From positions 21,902 to 85,901 of the IMG/VR virus record IMGVR_UViG_3300030098_004191: 64,000 bases of DNA; one strand, 5' to 3'. Made by a program: the position numbers and the translations under genes. This stretch comes from a virus. Below are positions 37,601-45,948 of the stretch, in pieces (positions within the stretch are counted from its first letter, which is position 1; the number at the start of each line of letters is the position of its first letter). The notes under the pieces are model-generated. The model had not been told where the DNA came from. It did no database searches and saw only the letters and a list, made by a program, of their open reading frames with translations.

Positions 37601-40012
37601 TTCTTTAGGAACAACAACACGCATCTTATAGATCTTATCATCTAATGATCTACCATCCTCTTTTCTTGTTAAGTAAGATACTTCTGTTTTAACATCAACA
37701 GCAGGTAATGTATTAATTTTAGTATAAAGATTACTATTAGTACCTACATGAACAAACCAATTATTATTTGCGGAGTCCCACTGAATTGGTGATCCAAGAT
37801 CACCTGATTCTTTATCATGTACTCTACTTGTAATATAAAGATCCGAACCACCATATACTGTAAGGTCTTTTGAATTATCAGCATTAGTTTTAGATGATGC
37901 TAATTTAATACCAGTACCATTTCCTAATCTAATAGCATAATATGTTGTTTCATCTTCTAAATTTTCTGGAAGATCACCAATATCACTATAAATTCTTACA
38001 CTTTCACCTGTTTGTATAGTGTGTCCACCAACAGCACCAATAGTAAACTCATTATTTGTTGGACCAGATGTAACTTTATATGATTTTTGAGAAGTATCAG
38101 TACCTATGGCAACTGTTGCTGAATTCATATCAACATCAAGCATATGCACAGGTGCTTGATAAACAGTTCCATCTATACTTACTGAAACTACTTCATCATT
38201 CTTTGCACCAATTCTATATCCTCTTAAAGTAGCTGGTGGTGCATCATCTTTATCATCGTATCCATAGAGATAAAGATGACTTGAAATACCAACACCAGTA
38301 GATCTCGTCTTAGCTACGTCAATGGCAATCCAATCAACAGCTTGGTCTGTTTTGGTAATTGCTTTTGGTGTAATAATATTGGTTACAAATGCATTATCAT
38401 CCTTAGTAAATGCTTTATTCTTGAATCCTTCAGCAGAAAGTGAGATCTGACCAAAGTTGGAGTTAGAGTTTGTAATTGAAGCATCAGATCCAGATTGTAT
38501 ATCAAAATGTTTGTTATAACCAATAGCAAACACAGAAACTATCTGAAGAACAGCATCATTTGTAATCTTAATATGACTTGTTTCCCATCCACTTCTATAA
38601 ATCGCATTAGGATCTGAATGATAAACAGTATCTGGGTTTAATGAAGATGCTCCTTGAGATAATGCAGATCCTTTTACAACTTGAATTGCAATATTATCAT
38701 ATTGTCTAGAAGATTTATTATACTTAACAAATGCTCTATCATCTTTTTGTAGTGAGACACCAGTAAACTGTGCAACAACCATTGATCTGAAACCAGATGC
38801 CTTATGGCCATCTGCTTTCATACCATTCATACCCCATACAGAACGTAAAGAGCAGTTGAATATATATGGAGATGCACCAGATACAGTATCAGTTTCAATT
38901 TCTACTGAAGCAGCAGATACGGTAGGTTGAGGTGGTAAATTATCTCGTACAAATGGTAATAAGTAAGTAAACTCAGTAGCACTAACAACACTTTGTACTA
39001 TAGTAGAAATATTATAATCTAAAGTATCAACACCCTTAACCTTAATAGGTGTTCCTGCATTTAAATTATGATCTGCTGTTGCAGTAACAGTTACAACTGT
39101 ACCAGGTGTAAATCCATCTCCAGATTTAATATTAGAAATTTGAATAGGATCTGTGGCAAATGCACCAACAATTTCCCACTCAGGTCTTTGCTTGGAAAAT
39201 CCACCAGAAGCACTAGGGAATTTCTGATCAATATCCCTTGTAGATGCAAGGTTAAATGCGTTTGATAATTTACTATAATATTGATCTAAATCACTTATAT
39301 CGAATCTCTGAGGAATAGTAACACCATCAGCATATTCAAAACAAGTTAATTTATGGTGAGAGAAAGTAGGTTTGGCTTGGTTATTAGAAGAGAAATCAGA
39401 TTTATCTGTATATACTAGACTATCTTCACTACCATCAAAGAATGTAAACTGGAAGAAATAACAAGAACCAGTAACTCTGAAAAGAGCAGTTGGTGGAGCT
39501 GCACTATCTGAAGCAGTTGGATTTGGTACATATTTTGGTCTAATCTTAGTTTTTCTAAGATCCATACCAACAATAGAAGTACCACGAGGAATTATTACAC
39601 CACCATGAATACTATTAAACTTATAAAGATCATTATTTTCTTGATTTAAATCAAAATTAGAATCTAATGTTAATGAAAGAATATTTTGTGCGTTCTGAGT
39701 ATCATCTCCTGCTGGTGTTACTGCTTTTGCTACACCACCTACATCTCTGACTCCATAACCAGGTCTATTATCAACAAAATGTTCTCCAGGATATACAAGT
39801 ATTGTTGTCTTCTCTACTATATCATTATCATTACCCTTTAAATATGAAAATCTTGCCGATTCAAGCAATGCTCTCTGAATCGTCTTAAACGGTTGTGTTA
39901 ATGAATTACCCTGATTCGTGATCGCATCAGTTGCATCAAGATCACTCGGATTGACGTAAAGAATACGTCCTTCCGTATTCTTCACAAAATTCTCTAATTT
40001 ATTAAGAGGCAT
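34622..40012 (-). CDS. 1796-aa tail fibre with C-terminal S74 chaperone domain
   Basis: MPLNKLENFVKNTEGRILYV, then DATDAITNQGNSLTQPFKTI, the opening of a right-handed beta-helix (pectate-lyase-like). Long beta-rich repeats follow. A HTFEYLGYGPGNY ... GDFFIGNKRV segment, shared with the 939-aa fibre, lies before residue 1550. 'GTTVMNSTLKIAG' units and then SDERLKDN at 1692-1699 follow. The last ~106 residues are a peptidase S74 intramolecular chaperone with the S-x4-K dyad (S1692, K1697). It trimerises the fibre and cleaves itself off. Late box upstream at 40046. Confidence 0.88.
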   Translation of the reverse strand: MPLNKLENFVKNTEGRILYVNPSDLDATDAITNQGNSLTQPFKTIQRALLESARFSYLKGNDNDIVEKTTILVYPGEHFVDNRPGYGVRDVGGVAKAVTPAGDDTQNAQNILSLTLDSNFDLNQENNDLYKFNSIHGGVIIPRGTSIVGMDLRKTKIRPKYVPNPTASDSAAPPTALFRVTGSCYFFQFTFFDGSEDSLVYTDKSDFSSNNQAKPTFSHHKLTCFEYADGVTIPQRFDISDLDQYYSKLSNAFNLASTRDIDQKFPSASGGFSKQRPEWEIVGAFATDPIQISNIKSGDGFTPGTVVTVTATADHNLNAGTPIKVKGVDTLDYNISTIVQSVVSATEFTYLLPFVRDNLPPQPTVSAASVEIETDTVSGASPYIFNCSLRSVWGMNGMKADGHKASGFRSMVVAQFTGVSLQKDDRAFVKYNKSSRQYDNIAIQVVKGSALSQGASSLNPDTVYHSDPNAIYRSGWETSHIKITNDAVLQIVSVFAIGYNKHFDIQSGSDASITNSNSNFGQISLSAEGFKNKAFTKDDNAFVTNIITPKAITKTDQAVDWIAIDVAKTRSTGVGISSHLYLYGYDDKDDAPPATLRGYRIGAKNDEVVSVSIDGTVYQAPVHMLDVDMNSATVAIGTDTSQKSYKVTSGPTNNEFTIGAVGGHTIQTGESVRIYSDIGDLPENLEDETTYYAIRLGNGTGIKLASSKTNADNSKDLTVYGGSDLYITSRVHDKESGDLGSPIQWDSANNNWFVHVGTNSNLYTKINTLPAVDVKTEVSYLTRKEDGRSLDDKIYKMRVVVPKESFNARNPNEGFVIQDSSFTGAKATTDFTDNTIDATDYAYKRNHRFISTCTESSNVVTVRTALPHNLKANDLVKIVNVKSTNNTIGAGNSGYNSTFKVTTTADNKTFTYSTTDIVGVTHDPGTFTSDVTTRDLALPRFERNDIQSNYYVYRTEVISEYEYNVQDGVYHLFVLKADQGVSEEFTELKYGQNVTDLYPQQDKDNPDDNPNAAVSYAKRDPLGEVVTNDLKKSITRECVDQFLTDFAVGKKISAVGRDNTAGISTITFTENHNFNGIATGTVTAGANYDNGTYQDVKLLSGGANPATNAWNGSTARVVVAGGGISNVEIIDPGSGYNASVTTPLYFDQTKVGGGNGAARYTISGEQIISNVGDGLEITGIGTTASGQYRITDVPAKNKVAIAHAAADPVIIVGQYAANTGPAGSIGVTQFDATTGISTFWGSGGVAAHGLVSGSKVRLLNSSNVSLGDFYVKEKVSASNFSVKTDTNITPARYIPHGMSAADAISDAGNESVGARGFSFYQGSTYDLGAALGSGNKIVINDIPTAADKINLRSKFSLGSLLQIDNEIVRVVSNNLSGSGNNELTVIRGYLGTTRTNHVDKTKIKKIDPLAVEFRRPSIIRASGHTFEYLGYGPGNYSTGLPQIQTTTLSEREEFLVQAQERSCGAVVYTGMNNRGDFFIGNKRVSSATGTEQTYDAPLPTVTGQDPSKLSVIFDEVVIKDRLIVEGGTSDKILSQFDGPVTFNSEVRLNGTTVMNSTLKIAGTEQSNNINEGCLVLKGGLGVAKNVNIGGDLNVAGIATFNQIGGGNGATFGNIQVGLTGANELDTSTGNLTIDSAGGTTTVDDILESNGQLRAKATTNSSSKTTGSLVVSGGVGINNDLYVGGDITAFSSSDERLKDNITVIPNALDKVKSISGNTFTWNDKNYEHLRGQTDTGVIAQEVEKLGLPGVTQTRDLSEAEGYDPSLGNELKAVDYKRLVPLLIEAIKELSAKVDALS

Positions 40013-40045
40013 CTTCTTATAATGGCCAAAATATTTCTATGTTTC

Positions 40046-40052
40046 TATTTAG
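40046..40052 (-). promoter_or_regulatory. T4-type late promoter
   Basis: Minus-strand CTAAATA about 34 bases before the ATG at 40012. Confidence 0.5.
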
Positions 40053-40352
40053 TTAGGTAAATTCTTCCTCTTGATAATAGAACTCCATATCAGGTGGTAA
40101 TTCCTCTGGATTTTCTATTTCAAGAGGAAAAAATTCTGGATGAACTTCTTCTTCTACCAAATAACTAAAAGACTTGTACATATCTAATGGGTCATATGTA
40201 CGATTTTCATCTGCTATTTTACACAGATCCTCATCCCATAAATGACCGTCTGGTAATTCGTCAAATGTAAATGGCATTTCATTTATTAAGAACATCTTTA
40301 CGATTTTCTTACCATCATCAAACCAACAGAATCTAGTAGTGATTTTATACAT
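40053..40352 (-). CDS. hypothetical acidic protein, 99 aa
   Basis: MYKITTRFCWFDDGKKIVKM, then FTFDELPDGHLWDEDLCKIA, ending FYYQEEEFT. Acidic C-terminal half. It has its own late box (CTAAATA at 40375). No family recognised; might be a fibre-assembly factor, from position only. Confidence 0.55.
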   Translation of the reverse strand: MYKITTRFCWFDDGKKIVKMFLINEMPFTFDELPDGHLWDEDLCKIADENRTYDPLDMYKSFSYLVEEEVHPEFFPLEIENPEELPPDMEFYYQEEEFT

Positions 40353-40374
40353 AAAACCCCTGCAGAATTAACGT

Positions 40375-40381
40375 TATTTAG
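40375..40381 (-). promoter_or_regulatory. T4-type late promoter
   Basis: Minus-strand CTAAATA 23 bases before the ATG at 40352. Confidence 0.5.
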
Positions 40382-40384
40382 ATA

Positions 40385-40537
40385 TTAAGTTTCAGCACCA
40401 CCGCCAGTCCTTTGAAGACGGATCCATTCATCCTCTTCTTTCTGAGGATCATCAACTAATCCTTCTTCTTTTAACTTCTTATAATTATAACACCCATCAA
40501 ATGTAAGTTTTATTTTAGGGTCATTTTGTTTTTTCAT
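40385..40537 (-). CDS. hypothetical protein, 50 aa
   Basis: MKKQNDPKIKLTFDGCYNYK then KLKEEGLVDDPQKEEDEWIR, ending TGGGAET. It overlaps the upstream gene by 17 bases. No family recognised. Confidence 0.5.
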   Translation of the reverse strand: MKKQNDPKIKLTFDGCYNYKKLKEEGLVDDPQKEEDEWIRLQRTGGGAET

Positions 40538-40721
40538 GAATGGAAAGTCCAGCGTACTCTATTCGCTCTGGTTCAAGTAACTTAGTCACCACTTCTTTAA
40601 CATCCATAAATTGCTCAGTTGTTTCGCATGTTATAATTCTCTCCTCACCATCATCAGAGATAATGAGAAAAGATCTATTACATACATCAATAACCGTGCG
40701 GTTTACCCAATCATCTTCCAT
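40521..40721 (-). CDS. hypothetical protein, 66 aa
   Basis: MEDDWVNRTVIDVCNRSFLI, then ISDDGEERIITCETTEQFMD and VVTKLLEPERIEYAGLS. The 'V..R.F.IxSDDGEExxIxCETxEQFMDV' pattern is familiar from cyanophages. A sigma-70-type promoter lies 22 bases upstream. Function unknown. Confidence 0.6.
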   Translation of the reverse strand: MEDDWVNRTVIDVCNRSFLIISDDGEERIITCETTEQFMDVKEVVTKLLEPERIEYAGLSIHEKTK

Positions 40722-40742
40722 AATCTAACCTCTTACCAGAGC

Positions 40743-40771
40743 ACCATAGCATATGTAGCCAAGTTTGTCAA
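40743..40771 (-). promoter_or_regulatory. sigma-70-type promoter inside the fibre region
   Basis: Minus strand TTGACA (40771-40766), 17-base spacer ending TGC, TATGGT (40748-40743). It gives the small genes here an early-type promoter amid late genes. Confidence 0.6.
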
Positions 40772-41586
40772 GACCAACCAGTTATTTCAATCTTTGCTCC
40801 AAAGTCTGTTCTACCATAAGTATTAAGATCTCCACAACATGCACCATTATCATGTACTGATAGATGTTGTCTTGTATGAGATGCTATACCAGCACCTCCA
40901 CCTTGGTCTTCTCCACCACAGTAAATACCAGAAACTCTTCTACTGTGATCATGTGTTCTAAACATATAATACAATCCACCCTTTAAATAATAAGTAGCTG
41001 AAGATTGATTTTCACTAAAAGTTGCCCATAGTGTTCCACCAAGATTATTATTATAAATATCAGAATTTCCTTGAAAATTATATCCACCAGTAAAGGGTGT
41101 AGATCCACCAGAAGAATTTTGAGGACCATAAAGTCTAATATCTAAAAAATGACCAGAATTATTTTCCCATTTAGTAAATCTTACATTAACTGTTTGAGAT
41201 GTTGTCCATCCCGTAAGATCAAGATATAAACCATTATGTTGAACATCTGCCTCTAAAGTTGTAGGAAATAATTGATGTGGTTTTCTTATGATTCTTCCAA
41301 CTTTATGATTGAACCAATCGGCAAATCCAATTTGAACATCATAAGGTAATGTAGTATCTTGAGGAATACTACAAAAATTACCATCAAATCCATTAGTACC
41401 ATTACAAGGAACTAAACCATTACATTTGTAATATGCATAAGTATTATAACCATTCCACTGATGTCCACCACCTCCAAATTGTTTCTCCATCTCAACCATA
41501 CTGATTCCTAAATGAGCACTCGATAAAGCATCAGCTGCTGATGTTGGAATCCAACCTCCTACACAACTACCATTTCCACCAGCCAT
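40768..41586 (-). CDS. 272-aa Cys/Gly-rich fibre-associated protein
   Basis: MAGGNGSCVGGWIPTSAADA, then MEKQFGGGGHQWNGYNTYAY and YYMFRTHDHSRRVSGIYCGG, ending GAKIEITGWS. It has several paired cysteines (PCNGTNG, ACCGDLN) and a beta-rich C-terminal half. It directly follows the 1451-aa fibre (1-base gap), so it may be its tip, adhesin or chaperone-like partner. Not recognised by sequence. Confidence 0.6.
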   Translation of the reverse strand: MAGGNGSCVGGWIPTSAADALSSAHLGISMVEMEKQFGGGGHQWNGYNTYAYYKCNGLVPCNGTNGFDGNFCSIPQDTTLPYDVQIGFADWFNHKVGRIIRKPHQLFPTTLEADVQHNGLYLDLTGWTTSQTVNVRFTKWENNSGHFLDIRLYGPQNSSGGSTPFTGGYNFQGNSDIYNNNLGGTLWATFSENQSSATYYLKGGLYYMFRTHDHSRRVSGIYCGGEDQGGGAGIASHTRQHLSVHDNGACCGDLNTYGRTDFGAKIEITGWS

Positions 41587-44500
41587 TTACTTACCCTCCA
41601 GTTTTTCTAATCTAGATTTAAGATCATCTATAGTACCTTGCTGTTCTTTTATAGCTTCAATCAATAAAGGTACTATTTTTTCATACTGTACTGTCATATA
41701 TTCTTCATTGCCAGGTGCAGGTTTAATTGCTTCTGGTAATACTTTCTGTACATCTTGAGCAATGACACCTACCTGTACATCATCACAATCATATCCAAGT
41801 TCTTTTGCCTTCTCATTCTCCTTATAATATACACCCTTAAGATTCAATACTTTTGATATTGGATTGTCTATTTTACCTATAACATCCTTTAACCTTTCAT
41901 CAGAGTAGTAAGCAATGACGTTTCCTTGGAATTGTCCTTCTCCATTAGACCTAAGTTTTATTTTCCAAGTTCCACCTTGACTTGCAGAATAAACTGTAAC
42001 TCCTTCACCAAATCTAAATGCACAAGTATTATCACCAGGATCAACAATATCGCCTTTATTGCTGAGTTTTATTCCAACCCAAGCAGATGCTTGTGTATCA
42101 ACCCTTAACCATCTTTTTATTTCAAGATCATTAGATGATGGATTATATTTTAATCCATCATCAGTATAAACACTCTCATAATCACCAGGACTATCATTAT
42201 TACTATTAACAAAAGTTGGAAAAAACCACATGTTGGATTCGTTCTTTGTGGTTTTTATTTCATCAGCTTCAGAAGCAGGTCCAGTACTAGTACCAATAAT
42301 TTCTTCCCAAGATGATCCATTATAGATCTTTAATGAACCACTACTAGAAGTATCATACCAAATATCACCATTACAAGGTCCACTTGGAGTACTGCTTTGT
42401 ATAAATCTTCTACCATAAGCATTACTTGCATAGGCAATATTAATTCTTCTAATTCCAGTAGATGGAGTAGTTACTGTAATTGGATTAGAACAACTATATC
42501 CAGTTTGCTGTACTTGAATATTACTGAGTCCACCAGTATTTGTTATATCACCCCAAGTCCATGTAGTTCCATTAGATACTGGTACTTGATTATTACTACC
42601 ATCACTATTCAAACTATCATAAAGATGGCTTATTCTTGCTTTTTCAACAGTAAGTTTATTATCATTTGTGACATAAGTTAAACTATTAGAATCTTGAAGA
42701 AGATCTTTAGTACCAGTAGAATTTCCTGCAACAAAAGTAAGATAATGAGTAGTAGCACTATTATTTGTTGTTACTTTAATCTGATCAGCAGATCCACCAG
42801 CATTTGCTTGCCATGTCCATCCACCACTTCCATCAGCAACTGGAATATTTGAAGCACCGCCAGTAGAATTACCTGAATCAATTATAGATCCTGGTTTTAT
42901 CTGACCAAGAGTTAATCTATTAGAAGTTGGTACATATTGGAGGGTACTATCAGTGTATACATCTTCATAAGCAGCAGTGCTATTATTACTATCAACAAAT
43001 GTTAGGTAATAAGTATTTGTATTGGTCTCTAAAGATTCTGTTCTTATCTTATTTGCATTATCAGCAGTACCAGTAAATTGTCCATTAAAATTATCAGCAT
43101 AAATGGTTCTCCATCTAAGAGGAGTTGTACCATTACCAATATCATATGTACTATCAGCAGCAGGAACAAAATGTGAGTTAATTCTTGAATTAGTAAAATT
43201 AACCGTATCTGCTGTTGATGTGTCACCAAAAGTAGTATCTCCTGAAACTTTTAAGTCCTCAAGATATAATTTTCCAGTATTTGCACCATCATGATTTGGA
43301 TTGAAATATACTCCATTATTAGTATAAAGATGCTCATATTCAGCAGAACTATTATTACCTCTAACAAATGTTAAATGATGATTTGCATTAGTTGTAATAC
43401 CAACCGACATTACTTGCTGTGATCTTAATACAGTTGCAGCAGTAAAATTAATTAAAACATTTGAAGCTGATGTAATAACACCTTGACTATTAACAGTAAA
43501 TTGACCTACATTAGTACTATTACCATAAGTACCAGCAGTTACACCAGAAGATCTTAAAGCTCCATCTAGAACTACATTTGCGGTTCCATCAAATGCTACA
43601 GCAGGAGAAAATACATCACCAGCAGCACTACCACCATTAATACTAAAGTTTCGTGCATTTAATAATTTTGTTGCAGTATCAGCATTACCTTGGAAAGCAC
43701 CATTAAATGTTTGAGCCCATACATTTCTCCATCTTAAATTACTTCCTGTAGTAGTTCCAAGATCATAAGTATAATCAGCTGAAGGTACTATATGACTATC
43801 AACTCTTGAAGTGATAGTAAGAAGATCACTAACAGCATTACCAATATCAACATTTCCTCTACATGTTGTTACACCAGTTACTAATAAATGTTGAGTTGTA
43901 GTCTGACCATGTACCTCTGCAGTATCAGAGTCCATTTCACCTTCAATCTCAATACCTTGAGTTAAAGTGGTTAATCTAGGATTACCATCATAATATAATA
44001 TTACCGAACCACCTGACGCAAAATTAGCTAAATTAACTCCACTTTGATTTTGAAGATGTATATTATTACTCTGAACAAAAAGATCACCAGAAATATCTTT
44101 TATATAAGATTGAGTACCAGTGCTAGAATGATATATCGCTAATTCTCCAGAATCACCTAAAGTTATTTTTGCATCAGTATCAAATTCAAATGCACTTTCT
44201 GAATGATCAAACCAAATATCATGAGCACTATCAAAATGTACATCATTTCTAAATGTAGCAACACCAGTATTGTTTAGATTATTAATAGTTGCAATACCTG
44301 TAATATTAATATTTCTACCAGATATTTCATCATATGTTAAATCACCTTGAACATTTAAGTTATTACCTACCCATAAATCACCAACAAATGTACCTACTCC
44401 AACAAATGTAGATACACCCGTAACTTTAAAATCACCACCAACATTTAAGTTCTTCTCAATACCAACACCACCTTCAACTATAACTGAACCACTATCCTTA

Positions 44501-45942
44501 TTATTTGATTGAGTAGCATCATTTACATAAAGAACATCATTAATTTGTAATGTTCCTGCAGATGAATCTAATATAAGATTTCCAGTATTACTTGATATTG
44601 TATTCGTATCAAGTTTAATATTACCAACTGTGGTTATACCACTAACATAGAGATTATTTAAAATATCAACCTGATTTCTAAATGTTGATATTCCAGTAAT
44701 ATCCATGAAATCAGCATCTAGAGTTCCTGTAATATCAACTCCTCGAAGAGTAGTAATTAACCTCTGATTATTATTAAAATATAATCTTGCAGCTCCTCCA
44801 GCAGTATATTGGAATCCTTTATCATTACTATTAGTATTACCACCAATCTCTACAACACTACCAGAAATATTAAGTTGCCCTACTCCAGAATCATGAATGA
44901 AACTATTTGATCCTGAATGATATAATGAAAGATCATTTTGATGTCCAAAATGTAATACATCACTATCACCAAAGTGAGCATTACTAGCAAAATATACATT
45001 TGATGTGCAAGTTACAATACCTTGGAATGTAGAAACACCAATAACTTCTAATGTTTGTGTTTCTAATTGTTTTGTAATATCTACATCACCATCAATATTA
45101 ACATCTCCTATTACATCTAACCTTACTTTTGGTTGGGTACTTCCAATACCTACTCGACCATTAGAAGAAATATATACAAATTCAGTAGCACCAGCCGTTA
45201 ATCCAGAAGCACCATGATACTGTACTTGTGATATTGTTCCACCAGCACCAGTTACAGCAGCACTCTGATTTATCCATGTAATATTATTTGCATTTCCACC
45301 ACTAACTAATATATCTGCTGGATTTCCTTTAAAATTATTACTATCATAAAATGCACCACGTACCCTTACATTACCATTAACATCTAGTTTTTGTGTAGGA
45401 TTTGTAGTTCCTATACCAACCGATCCAATTCCAGTATTTACTTTAAGACGTGAACCATTTATACCTACATTCAATCCACCATCCATTGATAATGAATTAC
45501 TTACTTGATTATAACTAAAAGCATTTTCTGCTGTAAATTCATAATCATCACCAACATACAATACATCTCCAGGATCTCCTGGTGGTGATACTCTTATTGT
45601 TGCTGCAACTCCTAAAGGAACTGCTTGAGCACTTACACCTGCACCAATAAAATTAAGTTGTGTAATACTACTAAGAGTACCAACAAGAGTTCCCTCATCA
45701 AATACACTAATAGATCCAGGAATTAGACCACCTTCAATCGGAACCCAGAATCTTTCACCTGGATGTGATAAAAGTGATACTATCTGAAATCTAGTACCAG
45801 CTGGAATATTTGGTGATCCACTAAGACCTGGAGGATCTCCTATATTCGGTTCTGCTTGATCAAGACCAAGATATTTAAATCTATCCTCAGATAATTGATC
45901 TTGAGGAGTTCTCTTTACTCTTCCACTAAGATACTTTGCCAT
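41587..45942 (-). CDS. 1451-aa tail fibre with C-terminal S74 chaperone domain
   Basis: MAKYLSGRVKRTPQDQLSED, then repeated 'VGIGTTNPTQKLDVNGNVRV'-like units and 'ISTFxxxVxxxNNLxVxG' units. Near the end lie at least four copies of an about 45-residue motif beginning with a YLTFVDSNNS-like phrase. S74 peptidase domain: SDERLKDV at 1347-1354, dyad S1347/K1352, then VGVIAQDVQKVLPEA and a C-terminal coiled coil. Like the 1796-aa fibre it should trimerise and self-cleave. Followed by the 272-aa gene. Confidence 0.88.
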   Translation of the reverse strand: MAKYLSGRVKRTPQDQLSEDRFKYLGLDQAEPNIGDPPGLSGSPNIPAGTRFQIVSLLSHPGERFWVPIEGGLIPGSISVFDEGTLVGTLSSITQLNFIGAGVSAQAVPLGVAATIRVSPPGDPGDVLYVGDDYEFTAENAFSYNQVSNSLSMDGGLNVGINGSRLKVNTGIGSVGIGTTNPTQKLDVNGNVRVRGAFYDSNNFKGNPADILVSGGNANNITWINQSAAVTGAGGTISQVQYHGASGLTAGATEFVYISSNGRVGIGSTQPKVRLDVIGDVNIDGDVDITKQLETQTLEVIGVSTFQGIVTCTSNVYFASNAHFGDSDVLHFGHQNDLSLYHSGSNSFIHDSGVGQLNISGSVVEIGGNTNSNDKGFQYTAGGAARLYFNNNQRLITTLRGVDITGTLDADFMDITGISTFRNQVDILNNLYVSGITTVGNIKLDTNTISSNTGNLILDSSAGTLQINDVLYVNDATQSNNKDSGSVIVEGGVGIEKNLNVGGDFKVTGVSTFVGVGTFVGDLWVGNNLNVQGDLTYDEISGRNINITGIATINNLNNTGVATFRNDVHFDSAHDIWFDHSESAFEFDTDAKITLGDSGELAIYHSSTGTQSYIKDISGDLFVQSNNIHLQNQSGVNLANFASGGSVILYYDGNPRLTTLTQGIEIEGEMDSDTAEVHGQTTTQHLLVTGVTTCRGNVDIGNAVSDLLTITSRVDSHIVPSADYTYDLGTTTGSNLRWRNVWAQTFNGAFQGNADTATKLLNARNFSINGGSAAGDVFSPAVAFDGTANVVLDGALRSSGVTAGTYGNSTNVGQFTVNSQGVITSASNVLINFTAATVLRSQQVMSVGITTNANHHLTFVRGNNSSAEYEHLYTNNGVYFNPNHDGANTGKLYLEDLKVSGDTTFGDTSTADTVNFTNSRINSHFVPAADSTYDIGNGTTPLRWRTIYADNFNGQFTGTADNANKIRTESLETNTNTYYLTFVDSNNSTAAYEDVYTDSTLQYVPTSNRLTLGQIKPGSIIDSGNSTGGASNIPVADGSGGWTWQANAGGSADQIKVTTNNSATTHYLTFVAGNSTGTKDLLQDSNSLTYVTNDNKLTVEKARISHLYDSLNSDGSNNQVPVSNGTTWTWGDITNTGGLSNIQVQQTGYSCSNPITVTTPSTGIRRINIAYASNAYGRRFIQSSTPSGPCNGDIWYDTSSSGSLKIYNGSSWEEIIGTSTGPASEADEIKTTKNESNMWFFPTFVNSNNDSPGDYESVYTDDGLKYNPSSNDLEIKRWLRVDTQASAWVGIKLSNKGDIVDPGDNTCAFRFGEGVTVYSASQGGTWKIKLRSNGEGQFQGNVIAYYSDERLKDVIGKIDNPISKVLNLKGVYYKENEKAKELGYDCDDVQVGVIAQDVQKVLPEAIKPAPGNEEYMTVQYEKIVPLLIEAIKEQQGTIDDLKSRLEKLEGK

Positions 45943-45948
45943 ATTATA

